The notes under the pieces: model-generated
Database searches by the model: none
What the model was told of the DNA's origin: nothing
Seen by the model: the letters and a program-made list of their open reading frames with translations, nothing else
In this document: in pieces, positions 7,232-16,274 of the stretch
How the letters are laid out: every line of letters begins with the position of its first letter
How positions within the stretch are numbered: the first letter of the stretch is position 1
Translations under genes and position numbers: made by a program
Source of the DNA: Firmicutes bacterium HGW-Firmicutes-7
GTDB lineage: Bacteria > Bacillota > Clostridia > Lachnospirales > Vallitaleaceae
Length of the DNA stretch: 64,000 nucleotides
NCBI GenBank assembly: GCA_002841375.1
Contig: PGZO01000036.1
Location: 1 to 64,000 of the forward strand
Direction: 5' to 3'

Positions 7232-8299
7232 ATGAGTTTACTAATTGATATAAAGAAAAAGGTAAAAGGATTTTCTCTGGATATTACTTTTAATACAGAT
7301 GGAGAGTATCTTGGAATTTTGGGCGCTTCTGGAAGTGGGAAAAGCATGACGTTAAAATGTATTGCTGGAGTTGAAACCCCTGATGAAGGACGCATTGTTC
7401 TTAATGGTAAAGTTTTTTTTGATTCTGAAAAAAAAATCAATATGAAACCCCAAGACAGAAATATTGGCTATTTGTTTCAAAATTATGCCTTATTTCCTCA
7501 TATGACAGTAGAAGAAAACATTTGTATAGGATTAAAACTTTCGCAAAAAGAAAAAGAACAAAAAATTAATCAAATGATAGAGTCCTTCCATTTGACAGGA
7601 TTAGAAAAAAAATATCCAAATCAGATTTCAGGTGGGCAACAGCAAAGAGTAGCACTGGCAAGGTGTATTACATATAAACCTGATGTATTGATGCTGGATG
7701 AACCTTTTTCTGCATTGGATTCTCATTTAAAAGAGCAACTTCAGACGGGAGTATTAGAACTGTTGAAACTATACGAAGGAGAAGTTTTAATGGTTTCTCA
7801 TAGCAGGAATGAAATATATAGGTTCTGCAAAAAGCTTGTCATAGTTGATCAAGGAAGCTCTGTTTTGTTTGGGGATACGAAACAAATTTTCAAACAACCC
7901 AAATTATATACAGCAGCAAGAATCACAGGCTGTAAAAATATTTCAAGATGTGAAGTTTTATCAGCACATAGTGTCCGTATTGTAGATTGGGAGTTGACTT
8001 TAGAAACTGAAAAAACAATACCTAAATACATAAAATATATTGGAATCCGAGCCCACGATTTTCAGATGATTGACATCATAAAGGGAAAAGATGAAAAGAA
8101 TGTAGTTGAATGTAGCGTCAAGAAAATTATTGAAGATGTATTTGAATATAATATTTTTGTTGAAAATAAAAAAATAAAAAAAGCAGATAGTAATAATGAT
8201 ATATTGTATAAAGTTAAAAAGGACGAGTGGGATAATAGAATAGATAAAGAAAATTTATATTTAAAAATACCTGAAGACGCAGTTTTATTGTTGGAATAA
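7232..8299 (+). CDS. modC: molybdate ABC transporter ATP-binding protein
   Basis: This 355-residue ATPase has Walker A GASGSGKS (31-38), Q-loop FQNYALFPH, signature SGGQQQR (about 132-138), Walker B LMLDEPFSALD and the switch His in MVSHSR. The C-terminal 110 residues form a regulatory TOBE-like extension, as in ModC, though it is divergent. It drives uptake of molybdate through ModB. The A/T-rich, lysine-rich C-terminus is unremarkable for the genome. Confidence 0.9.
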   Translation: MSLLIDIKKKVKGFSLDITFNTDGEYLGILGASGSGKSMTLKCIAGVETPDEGRIVLNGKVFFDSEKKINMKPQDRNIGYLFQNYALFPHMTVEENICIGLKLSQKEKEQKINQMIESFHLTGLEKKYPNQISGGQQQRVALARCITYKPDVLMLDEPFSALDSHLKEQLQTGVLELLKLYEGEVLMVSHSRNEIYRFCKKLVIVDQGSSVLFGDTKQIFKQPKLYTAARITGCKNISRCEVLSAHSVRIVDWELTLETEKTIPKYIKYIGIRAHDFQMIDIIKGKDEKNVVECSVKKIIEDVFEYNIFVENKKIKKADSNNDILYKVKKDEWDNRIDKENLYLKIPEDAVLLLE

Positions 8300-8780
8300 T
8301 TTTAAAGAGGGAATAAGTACATTTAATAAAAAAATAAATGATAAAATTGATTAGAAAAGGGTTTGGATGAAAGTATAATAAATGCTTGAATTCAGCCCTT
8401 TTTAACCTAACGAAGTAAATTAACCTCACCTCTTCAGGTGGGGTTAATTTACTTCCAAAATCACTGATGGGTTACGAGCACTGCGAGTATCATTGACTTG
8501 TGGATAAAGGAATTAAGAAAAAAATTTTAAAAAGTTTTTTTGTTAATAAAATATCAGAATCACCTTTTTGATACATTTAACTGTCTAACGGCAAAATTGG
8601 CAACTAAATGAAGTTAAAGTAAAAAAAGACAATAAATAAATAATTATAGTTAATAATAGTAAAATAACAATAAATATAGAGGCTTGCAATTGATTATATT
8701 AATAACATAGGCTAGTATAATTTTTTCAATGTGCATAAAATGATTGCAAAAACTAGCTAAAATGCTCAAATATGGAACAG
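8300..8780. other. 480-bp noncoding stretch after modC
   Basis: It holds the strong hairpin at 8412-8455 and otherwise very A/T-rich sequence. I see no ORF with a ribosome binding site, no tRNA, and no recognisable molybdenum-cofactor riboswitch. A canonical sigma-54 -24/-12 site (GG-N10-GC) was looked for and not found. Confidence 0.5.
8412..8455. repeat. 20-bp near-perfect inverted repeat
   Basis: GAAGTAAATTAACC-TCACCT (8412-8431) and AGGTGG-GGTTAATTTACTTC (8436-8455) flank a 4-nt CTTC loop. The only mismatch would be a G-U wobble in RNA. It is 112 bp after modC and has no T-run, so it may be a transcript-end stabiliser, a bidirectional terminator, or the foot of a lost small mobile element. 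Confidence 0.6.
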
Positions 8781-8809
8781 TTGACAAAAAATATTTAGTA
8801 AAATACAAT
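8781..8809 (+). promoter_or_regulatory. sigma-A promoter of the molybdoenzyme gene cluster
   Basis: TTGACA (8781-8786), a 17-bp spacer and TACAAT (8804-8809) give a near-consensus promoter starting transcription near 8816. It lies 50 bp before the MoeA-like start. Confidence 0.7.
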
Positions 8810-8859
8810 GAATGTACAGTATTAGGACAATTTGCAAAAGATTAAAAGGGGGGCAGTTT

Positions 8860-9891
8860 ATGAAGCTAATACCTGTTGAGCAAGCGGTGGGTATGCTATT
8901 AGCGCATGATATGACGGAAATCATACCAGGGAAGTCAAAATATGCGGCGTTTAAAAAAGGACATATGATTAAAGAAGAGGATATCCCTAGGTTATTAAAT
9001 ATGGGAAAAGAACATATCGGAATTATTGAGTATAGAGAGGGAGATATCCATGAAAACGACGCTGCAATAAGGATGGCGCATGCAGCTGCAGGAAAAGGCA
9101 TTGTTTTTACTGAACCTTCAGAAGGAAAAGTCAATCTGATATCTCAATACGCCGGATTATTAAAAGTCAACTATAATGCTTTATTTGAAATCAATAATAT
9201 TGAAGATATTATGATGGCAACACTACATACGAATCAAGTGGTCAAAAGTGATACAACTGTTGGCGGAACAAGAATTATCCCGCTTATTACGGATAGCCAA
9301 AAAATTGTTCAGATGGAACAAATATGCGAGCATAATGAACCTATTATTACAGTTTTACCGCTTAAGTCGTTTAAGGTAGGTATCGTAACGACTGGAAGTG
9401 AAGTGTATCACAAGAGAATACCCGATAAATTTGGGCCTGTCATCCGTCAGAAATTTGAAGAACTGGGTTCGGAAGTCATCAATCAAATCATTTCTAAAGA
9501 TGATGCAGAAATAATTGCAGAATCTATTGATCAATTAATAAGAGAAGGCGCAGAAATTGTCACCTGTACTGGTGGTATGTCTGTAGATCCGGATGACGTG
9601 ACACCGCTCGGAATTAGAAAAACAGGTGCAAATATAATATCCTATGGCGCACCGGTACTACCCGGAGCTATGTTTATGCTTGGTTATAAAGGAAACATTC
9701 CAATTGTTGGTTTGCCTGGCTGTGTGATGTATGGGAAAAGAACAATTTTTGATTTGATTCTTCCAAGATTATTAGCAGATGAAAGATTAACTAAAAAGGA
9801 TATTATTCAATTTGGACATGGGGGGTTATGTTCAGGTTGTGAAGTTTGTACATTCCCCAACTGTGGGTTTGGAAAAGGTGGGCTTTATTAA
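8860..9891 (+). CDS. MoeA-like molybdopterin-binding protein with C-terminal Cys cluster
   Basis: The start is the ATG at 8860, preceded by AAAAGGGGGG. An upstream in-frame ATG at 8812 lacks a site and overlaps the promoter. The 343-residue protein has a MoCF/MogA-type molybdopterin-binding fold at about 160-305 (VGIVTTGSEVY..., TCTGGMSVDPDDVTP, GAPVLPGAMFMLGY, GLPGCVMYG). This is the fold of MoeA, which inserts molybdenum into adenylylated molybdopterin. The N-terminal part is short and differs from E. coli MoeA. The tail carries Cys324, 327, 330 and 335 (C-x2-C-x2-C-x4-C), which could bind an Fe-S cluster or metal. It starts the cluster and precedes the aldehyde oxidoreductase, so a dedicated cofactor-insertion role is likely. 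Confidence 0.8.
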   Translation: MKLIPVEQAVGMLLAHDMTEIIPGKSKYAAFKKGHMIKEEDIPRLLNMGKEHIGIIEYREGDIHENDAAIRMAHAAAGKGIVFTEPSEGKVNLISQYAGLLKVNYNALFEINNIEDIMMATLHTNQVVKSDTTVGGTRIIPLITDSQKIVQMEQICEHNEPIITVLPLKSFKVGIVTTGSEVYHKRIPDKFGPVIRQKFEELGSEVINQIISKDDAEIIAESIDQLIREGAEIVTCTGGMSVDPDDVTPLGIRKTGANIISYGAPVLPGAMFMLGYKGNIPIVGLPGCVMYGKRTIFDLILPRLLADERLTKKDIIQFGHGGLCSGCEVCTFPNCGFGKGGLY

Positions 9892-9928
9892 ATTAATATA
9901 ACTATCAAAGGTATAAGGAGGTTCTACG

Positions 9929-12658
9929 ATGTTAAAGAAGTCATTAACAATTAATGGGGTTAAAAGGACTATTATTACTGAAGCCGGTACAACTTTAGCT
10001 CAAGTAATAAGACAACAAATGGGTTTAACTGGAACAAAAGTAGGTTGTGGAAAAGGTGAATGTGGTACCTGTTCTATCATCATGAATGGTAAAGTTATAA
10101 GATCTTGTATAACAAAAATGAAAGCAGTTCCTGATGATGCAGAAATCATCACTGTTGAAGGTGTTGGTACACATGATAATCTTCATCCAGTACAATTATC
10201 ATGGATGGTCAATGGTGCTGCTCAATGCGGTTTCTGTACACCTGGTTTCATTGTTTCTTCTAAAGCACTACTTGATCAAAACATTAATCCAACAAGAGAA
10301 GAAGTAAGAGATTGGTTCCAAAAAAACAGAAATCTATGTAGATGTACAGGATACAAACCACTTGTTGATGCAGTTATGGACGCAGCTAAATTAATGAGAG
10401 GTGAGATTACAAAAGAGGAATTATGGTTCAAACTAAAAGAGGGAGACAGTATTTTAGGAACACCTACAGTAAGACCATCAGCAGTAGCAAAAGTAACAGG
10501 GACTTGGGACTTTGGTGCTGACTTAGGCTTAAAGCTTCCAGAAAACACATTACATATTAAACTTGTTCAAGCAGAAGTATCTCATGCAAATATAATATCT
10601 ATCGATACATCTGAAGCAGAAAAAATGCCTGGTGTATTTAAAGTAATCACGTATAAAGATGTTCCAGGTACAAATAGAATTAATGGTCTTGCATTTCCAC
10701 AAAATAAAGGGGATGGTAAAGAAAGACCAATCCTAAATGACAAGAAAGTATTCCAATTTGGTGACGCAATTGCTATGGTACTTGCTGATACACCAACTCA
10801 AGCAGAAGAAGCTGTTAAAAAAGTTAAAGTTGAATTAGAAGTCCTTCCAGCTTACATGAGTGCACCTGCAGCTATGGCTGAAGATGCAATTGAAATCCAT
10901 CCTGGAACACCAAATATTTATTTTGAAACATTTAAAGTTAAAGGGGAAGATACAAAACCATTATATGAAAAACTACCTTACGTCATAGAAGATGATTTCT
11001 ATGTTGGAAGACAACCTCACCTAGTATTAGAACCGGACGTAGGTTTTGCTTATACGGATGATAAAGGTGTTTTAAATGTTCATTCAAAGAGTATCGCAAT
11101 GCATTTCCATCATTTAATGACAGCTGAAGGTATCGGTATCGCTCCTGACAAATTTGTTATTGTACAAAATCCGACAGGCTCGACATTCGGATATAAATTC
11201 AGCCCGACAAACGAAGCGTTACTAGGTGTTGCCGCATTAGTATCGGGGAGACCTGTTTTCCTTGAATTTAATATGTTCCAACAAATTACTTACACAGGAA
11301 AGAGATCTCCATTCTTTGTTAACATTAAAATGGGTGCTGATAAAGACGGTAAAATTCTTGCAATGGATGCTGACTATTCCGTAGACCATGGTCCATACTG
11401 TGAATTTGGTGACTTATTAACCATGAGAGGTACTCAGTTTATCGGCGCTGGTTATAACATCCCCAATATGAGAGGTATAGGAAGAACTGTTGCAACAAAC
11501 CATGCTTGGGGTTCCGCATTCAGATCCTTTGGTTCACCACAAAGCTTATACGCATCAGAAATGTTAGTTGAAGAACTAGCTGAAAAAATTGGAATGGATC
11601 CCCTTGAATTTAGATATTTGAACGTATATAGAGAAGGTTCTACGACTCCAACAGGTTGTGCCCCGGATGTTATTGCGTTACCACAAATGATCGATACAAT
11701 TAGACCATACTACAAAGCTGCTAAAGAAAAAGCGGAAGCTAAAAACGCAGCAGGCGGAAATATCAAATACGGTATTGGAGTTTCACTTAATATGTACGGC
11801 TGCGGTCTTGACGGTGCGGACTCTTCAGAATGTTGGGTAGAAATGACAAAAGACGGCGTAACTGTAGGGAATACATGGGAAGATCATGGGCAAGGAGCTG
11901 ATATGGGTACATTAGCGTTTGCTTATGAAACATTAAGACCTTTAGGCATTAAACCAGAAGCTATTAAATTGGTGATGAATGATATGGAATTTACGCCTAA
12001 TAGTGGACCGTCAGGTGGTAGCCGTCAAAACGTTGTAACTGGTAATGCGATTAAAGTCGGATGTCAGAATCTTCTGGCAGCACTTAAGAAAGAAGATGGA
12101 ACTTACAGAACATATGACGAAATGGTAGCTGAAGGATTACCTGTAAGATATGAAGGCAAATGGTCTGCTCCAAAAACAGCCTGTGACGTTGATACAGGTC
12201 TTGGAGATCCGTTCTCAACTTATATGTATGGTGTTCTGTTAGCAGAAGTAGCTGTTGATACAACAACTGGAAAAACTAAAGTTGAAAACCTAACAATGGT
12301 ATCTGACTGTGGAACCATTATTAACAAATTAGTATTTGAAGGTCAAATTTACGGCGGTCTTGTTCAAGGTATCGGTTTAGCATTAAGTGAAGACTTTGAA
12401 GACTTAAAGAAACATACAACACTTACAGGTTGTGGCTTCCCACAAATCAAAGATGCTCCAGACACTATAACAATCATACACCAAGAAACACCAAGACCAA
12501 TGGGACCTTACGGTGCATCGGGCGTAGGCGAAATGCCTCTATCTGCACCACATGCAGCGATTTCAGCAGCACTTTACAATGCTACGGGTGTACTTATCAA
12601 ACATTTACCAGCATACCCAGAAAAAGTTCTTGAAGGACTTAAAGCACTTAATAAATAG
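9929..12658 (+). CDS. mop: single-chain molybdenum aldehyde oxidoreductase (Mop type)
   Basis: The 909-residue protein is collinear with Desulfovibrio gigas aldehyde oxidoreductase (907 residues). The plant-type [2Fe-2S] ligands are Cys40, 45, 48 and 60, and the second cluster ligands are Cys100, 103, 137 and 139, the same numbers as in that enzyme. Residues about 190-909 form the molybdopterin domains, with GYKFSPTNEALLG, the GPSGGSRQ loop and the catalytic Glu868 in GASGVGEMPL. There is no FAD domain between the Fe-S and Mo parts, so electrons must leave through a partner. Family chemistry is R-CHO plus water to R-COOH at a Mo site with molybdopterin cytosine dinucleotide. AAGGAGG precedes the ATG. 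The next gene supplies a plausible electron acceptor. Confidence 0.92.
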   Translation: MLKKSLTINGVKRTIITEAGTTLAQVIRQQMGLTGTKVGCGKGECGTCSIIMNGKVIRSCITKMKAVPDDAEIITVEGVGTHDNLHPVQLSWMVNGAAQCGFCTPGFIVSSKALLDQNINPTREEVRDWFQKNRNLCRCTGYKPLVDAVMDAAKLMRGEITKEELWFKLKEGDSILGTPTVRPSAVAKVTGTWDFGADLGLKLPENTLHIKLVQAEVSHANIISIDTSEAEKMPGVFKVITYKDVPGTNRINGLAFPQNKGDGKERPILNDKKVFQFGDAIAMVLADTPTQAEEAVKKVKVELEVLPAYMSAPAAMAEDAIEIHPGTPNIYFETFKVKGEDTKPLYEKLPYVIEDDFYVGRQPHLVLEPDVGFAYTDDKGVLNVHSKSIAMHFHHLMTAEGIGIAPDKFVIVQNPTGSTFGYKFSPTNEALLGVAALVSGRPVFLEFNMFQQITYTGKRSPFFVNIKMGADKDGKILAMDADYSVDHGPYCEFGDLLTMRGTQFIGAGYNIPNMRGIGRTVATNHAWGSAFRSFGSPQSLYASEMLVEELAEKIGMDPLEFRYLNVYREGSTTPTGCAPDVIALPQMIDTIRPYYKAAKEKAEAKNAAGGNIKYGIGVSLNMYGCGLDGADSSECWVEMTKDGVTVGNTWEDHGQGADMGTLAFAYETLRPLGIKPEAIKLVMNDMEFTPNSGPSGGSRQNVVTGNAIKVGCQNLLAALKKEDGTYRTYDEMVAEGLPVRYEGKWSAPKTACDVDTGLGDPFSTYMYGVLLAEVAVDTTTGKTKVENLTMVSDCGTIINKLVFEGQIYGGLVQGIGLALSEDFEDLKKHTTLTGCGFPQIKDAPDTITIIHQETPRPMGPYGASGVGEMPLSAPHAAISAALYNATGVLIKHLPAYPEKVLEGLKALNK

Positions 12659-12962
12659 TAGTAAAAGTTGGATGATCGGTAATCATCTATAGGTTAATAT
12701 GAAGTAAAAATAAGGAATTGGGAAAGCACCTATTATTTGCTATAATGGTATTAATGGGCGCCCAATTCCTATTTTGAACTAGGAGTTCGTCTTACTTGCA
12801 ATGGACTTAACTTTCCTACTAAATAAAGTCTAAGACATATGGCTAATAACTTTCATTTGCATTATCTCATTTTACTTGGTGAAGGCCATGTCATGAAAGT
12901 TTCCTAGTTCACAAAGTTACCATTCAAGAAAGAGGACATTCGACCATAGGAGGATGAAATAA
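12659..12962 (+). promoter_or_regulatory. intergenic region with promoter inside an inverted repeat
   Basis: After mop, GATGAT (12671-12676) and ATCATC (12682-12687) form a weak hairpin. TTGGGA (12718-12723), a 17-bp spacer and TATAAT (12741-12746) form a promoter. AGGAATTGGG (12713-12722) and CCCAATTCCT (12761-12770) are perfect 10-bp inverted arms around it, so the left arm overlaps the -35 and the right arm lies just after the start site. The rest, to AGGAGG before 12963, shows nothing recognisable. Confidence 0.5.
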
Positions 12963-15329
12963 ATGGATTTGGATAAGTTATTGGAAACAGGGGATAAATG
13001 TATTCATACCGAACCACCGATATGTGTCGCGTCTTGCCCTGTTCATTTGGATGTCATAGCATTTGTTTCAGAAATTGAAAAAGGTGATTTAAAAAAAGCA
13101 TACAAATTAATGGAAAAAAGAATTCCTTTTGCGAGACTGATAGGAAGTATCTGTGATCACCCTTGCGAAAATGGTTGTTCTAGAAAAGATGCCGGTGGAA
13201 GTATCCGTATCTCTGATTTAGAAAAAGCTGTTGTCCAATTTGGATACCAACCGCAGAAAAAAGCTTTAGAGCTACCAAAGAATAAAGGACAGGTTGCAGT
13301 CATTGGTGCTGGACTTAGTGGTATGACGGCTGCTGTAGATTTAACTAAGAAAGGTTATATGGTAACCCTGTACGAGAAATCTGATCGATTAGGGGGAAGA
13401 ATTTGGAAGTATGAAGGCAAAGGGCTGGAAAAGGGCTTAATAGAAGAAGAATTACAAATCATCGAAAAACAAGGTATCAAGGTAAATTTCAACGCAAACA
13501 TTGATCATAGCGGATTAAAAGAACTTGAAAATGAAGTGGACGCCGTTTATTTAGGGACAGGTGTTTGGGAAGAAGTCCTAAAGATTGATTCTGATACTTT
13601 TCAAATAGAAGATACATCCGTTTTTGCAGGAGGTCGTCTTGCAAACAAAAATGATTCAATCATAGCATCCGTAAACTCAGGAAGAAGAGCTGCGATATCT
13701 ATTGATAGATATATTAGTAGAGTATCTCTTACTGCTTCCAGAGAGCGTGAGGGTGTTTTTGAGACACCACTAAATTATAAAGTTGATAAAGAACCCTTTA
13801 TTGCATCAATTGAGAAGAAGAATAAGTATTATTCAGAAAATGAAGCAATTATGGAAGCAAGAAGATGTATGAAATGTCAATGTAGGGATTGTATCAATGG
13901 GTGTACCCATATGCAGACCTTTAACATTTCTCCAAATGCTTATGTTAGACAAATTAATCATAATGAACGTATTATTCTAGGTACCCACTATGCAAATAAA
14001 ATGATCAACTCCTGTACACAGTGTGGGCTTTGTAAAGAAGCATGTTTTTTAGATATTAGTATGAAAGATGTCATCCATGAGACGAGAGAAAGCATGGTAG
14101 AAAAGGGGAAAATGCCTTTGTCAGCTCATGATTTTGCATTAAAAGACATGAAATTCAGTAATAGTAAAAAGTTCTCAATGGTAAGGAAACAACCAAGTAA
14201 AGAAGCGTCGAAGGATTTGTTTTACTATCCAGTATTATCTTATTCAAAATATGCCAAGGGATTGTTTCGAGGTTCAGGGAAAACAGGATTTTTATTCTAT
14301 CCAGGATGTCAGCTTTCGGCAACCCATTCTGAACATATTGGTGAGATATACAAATATTTGGTCGGTACGATGAAAGAAAATTATATCGAAGGTGATGTTG
14401 GACTTTATTTAGGATGTTGTGGTGCACCTGCTGATTGGGCAGGTAGACAAGATTTGATGGGTGAGAACACTCAAAACATAAAGAAAGTGTGGGAAGAAAA
14501 CGATCAGCCCACCTTTATACTTGCATGTTCCAGCTGCATCAGCATATTTGAAAAATATTTACCTGAAATTGAAGTTGTTTCATTATGGGAAATATTTGAT
14601 CAATATGGATTACCACAAAGGAATATTAAGCCAGGGAGACGTGTATTAAATATCCATGATGCTTGTGCGACTAGACATCACTCAAACGTGCATAAAAGCA
14701 TTCGAAATATTGTGAACTCATTAAGCTATAAGATTGTAGAGCTTGATTATACGAAGGATAAAACAAAGTGTTGTGGCTATGGTGGTTTAGTGTATTATGC
14801 CAATAGAGACCAGGCAACAGAATTTATAAAAGATAGGATTAATGAAAGTAGTGAAGATTTATTGGTTTATTGCGCAATGTGTAAAGATTTATTTGTTAGT
14901 GGAGGAAAACGTACTCTGCATATTTTAGATCTAATCTACGGAACGAATCTAGACGGTCTGGCAAACAAGAAAATGCCAACCTTATCCGAAAGGCATTATA
15001 ACAGGACGAAGTTAAAGATGAATTTACTTAACGATATATGGGGTGAAAAACAAGGTATGGATATGATGAATCATGTTGATTTTAACTTAATTATTCCAGA
15101 TGATATTATGGCTATTATGGAAGACAGGTATATCCTTGTTGAAGACATTCAACAGGTCATTGATCATGCTAGAAAGAACGATGAGTGCTTTTTCAACCCA
15201 GAAATGAACCAATATTTGGCAAGGCTAAGACTTGAAAATGTTACTTATTGGGTCCAGTTTGAGGAAAAGGATAAAGACGTCACGGTTAAGAGTGTATACA
15301 GCCACAGAATGGAAATAGTGGAGGAATAG
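12963..15329 (+). CDS. pyridine nucleotide-disulfide oxidoreductase/dicluster protein with CCG domains
   Basis: The 788-residue protein has these domains in order. (1) A GltD-like [4Fe-4S] N-terminus, about 10-95, with CVASCPVH and CDHPCENGC. (2) An FAD/NAD fold, about 103-280, with VAVIGAGLSGMTAA. (3) A Cys-rich segment CMKCQCRDCINGC near 301 and a ferredoxin motif CTQCGLCKEAC near 350. (4) Two HdrB/GlpC-type CCG domains, with PGCQLS...LGCCGAP near 445-480 and HDACATRH...KCCGYGG near 565-620. (5) A C-terminal region of about 110 residues. It looks like an electron-transfer hub linking the mop Fe-S centres to NAD(P)H or to a quinone or disulfide carrier. From memory it matches D. vulgaris DVU_1558, beside the aldehyde oxidoreductase DVU_1559. 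The next gene begins 2 bp after its stop. Confidence 0.8.
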   Translation: MDLDKLLETGDKCIHTEPPICVASCPVHLDVIAFVSEIEKGDLKKAYKLMEKRIPFARLIGSICDHPCENGCSRKDAGGSIRISDLEKAVVQFGYQPQKKALELPKNKGQVAVIGAGLSGMTAAVDLTKKGYMVTLYEKSDRLGGRIWKYEGKGLEKGLIEEELQIIEKQGIKVNFNANIDHSGLKELENEVDAVYLGTGVWEEVLKIDSDTFQIEDTSVFAGGRLANKNDSIIASVNSGRRAAISIDRYISRVSLTASREREGVFETPLNYKVDKEPFIASIEKKNKYYSENEAIMEARRCMKCQCRDCINGCTHMQTFNISPNAYVRQINHNERIILGTHYANKMINSCTQCGLCKEACFLDISMKDVIHETRESMVEKGKMPLSAHDFALKDMKFSNSKKFSMVRKQPSKEASKDLFYYPVLSYSKYAKGLFRGSGKTGFLFYPGCQLSATHSEHIGEIYKYLVGTMKENYIEGDVGLYLGCCGAPADWAGRQDLMGENTQNIKKVWEENDQPTFILACSSCISIFEKYLPEIEVVSLWEIFDQYGLPQRNIKPGRRVLNIHDACATRHHSNVHKSIRNIVNSLSYKIVELDYTKDKTKCCGYGGLVYYANRDQATEFIKDRINESSEDLLVYCAMCKDLFVSGGKRTLHILDLIYGTNLDGLANKKMPTLSERHYNRTKLKMNLLNDIWGEKQGMDMMNHVDFNLIIPDDIMAIMEDRYILVEDIQQVIDHARKNDECFFNPEMNQYLARLRLENVTYWVQFEEKDKDVTVKSVYSHRMEIVEE

Positions 15330-15331
15330 AT

Positions 15332-15538
15332 ATGAATGGTCAAAGTGATAAGGATATTACATGGGTATGCCATAAGTGCAATCAAAATCTAGCGCTTAAG
15401 AAGGTCAAAGTCCGTTATTTAGAGGGTAATTTCGAAGTGGAATTAATGAAATGTACAAAATGTAATATGGTCTATATTGGTGAAGACTTAGCATTAGGGA
15501 AAATGCTTGAAGTTGAAAAGGGATTGGAGGACAAATAA
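15332..15538 (+). CDS. small zinc-ribbon/redox protein (DVU_1557-like)
   Basis: The 68-residue protein has two Cys pairs, CHKC near residue 13 and CTKC near residue 41, as in a zinc ribbon or rubredoxin-like knuckle. The Leu/Lys-rich remainder has no catalytic motif. It sits 2 bp after the dicluster gene with GGAGG just before it, and the methyltransferase follows directly. I recognise it as the small protein that goes with this cluster in Desulfovibrio. Its role could be metal binding or electron transfer, but none is established that I know of. Confidence 0.65.
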   Translation: MNGQSDKDITWVCHKCNQNLALKKVKVRYLEGNFEVELMKCTKCNMVYIGEDLALGKMLEVEKGLEDK

Positions 15539-15542
15539 GGTG

Positions 15543-16271
15543 ATGGGTTGTAATGCTTATGAAAGTCATTGCATGAGTGATGTAATGGGGCAAACGTTAA
15601 GACCTGGAGGTTTTACTTTGACTGAAAAGGGCGTACAGTATTGTAAGCTTTCAGAAAAGGATCTAGTACTTGATTTGGGATGTGGCATGGGGGCTACGAT
15701 TGGATACTTATATGAAAAGCATCAAATTAAAGCTAAAGGAATAGATCCTTCAGAAAAACTACTTAAAATTGCAAAAGAAAAATTGGTATTTTCCGAATTT
15801 GTATTGGGAACCGGAAATGACTTGCCTTACGATGTAGATAGCTTCCACTGTGTTTTTGCAGAATGTACACTGTCTCTTATGAAGGATCTTAATCAAACAT
15901 TATCAGAAGTTTATAGGGTACTAAAAAACGCAGGCTGGTTTGTTATTACAGATGTTTATGCAAAAAATCCGACCATGGTCAAAGAATTGGAAAACTATTC
16001 TTTTAACAGCTGTATCAGAGGTCTACATAATCTTAATGAATTAAAAGAAAAGCTTGAAAATAAGGGATTTCATATTATGATTATAGAGGACTGTGGTGAT
16101 TTGTTAAAAGAATTGTTGGTTAAAATTATATTTACCTATGGATCAATGGATATTTTTTGGAGTATGGCAACAGAACATGGAGATTGTAATAATGGTGTAA
16201 AATTCCAACAAATGTTGAAGTCCTGCAAGCCAGGATATTTTATGCTAATTGCTCAGAAGAGAGAGGTATAG
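15543..16271 (+). CDS. trsM: SAM-dependent methyltransferase (DVU_1556/TrsM-like)
   Basis: From the ATG at 15543 (GTG at 15540 is also possible; GGAGG is at 15526-15530) the protein has 242 residues. It opens with a conserved-looking LRPGGFTLT segment and contains the class I methyltransferase SAM site VLDLGCGMGATIGYL, acidic GIDPSEKLL, and the motif-IV region FHCVFAECTLSLM with a Cys where many relatives have Asp. Cys residues are frequent (MGCNAYESHC, CGDLLKE, ATEHGDC), which may mean metal or thiol chemistry. The substrate is unknown. It sits between the zinc ribbon and the C_GCAxxG_C_C protein in one tightly packed operon. Confidence 0.75.
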   Translation: MGCNAYESHCMSDVMGQTLRPGGFTLTEKGVQYCKLSEKDLVLDLGCGMGATIGYLYEKHQIKAKGIDPSEKLLKIAKEKLVFSEFVLGTGNDLPYDVDSFHCVFAECTLSLMKDLNQTLSEVYRVLKNAGWFVITDVYAKNPTMVKELENYSFNSCIRGLHNLNELKEKLENKGFHIMIIEDCGDLLKELLVKIIFTYGSMDIFWSMATEHGDCNNGVKFQQMLKSCKPGYFMLIAQKREV

Positions 16272-16274
16272 CGT

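Noticed and set aside
8460-8859. Possible sigma-54 promoter before the MoeA-like gene
   Set aside because: TTGGCAAC near 8600 lacks the GC at the right distance. A near-consensus sigma-A promoter at 8781-8809 explains expression better.
8300-8859. Molybdenum-cofactor riboswitch
   Set aside because: I could not recognise the Moco RNA core; the only strong structure is the simple long hairpin. A covariance-model search would decide.
12724-12746. GCAC...TTTGCT as a -24/-12 promoter before the dicluster gene
   Set aside because: The spacing is two bases too long and the GG is missing; the TATAAT with 17-bp spacer is the better reading.
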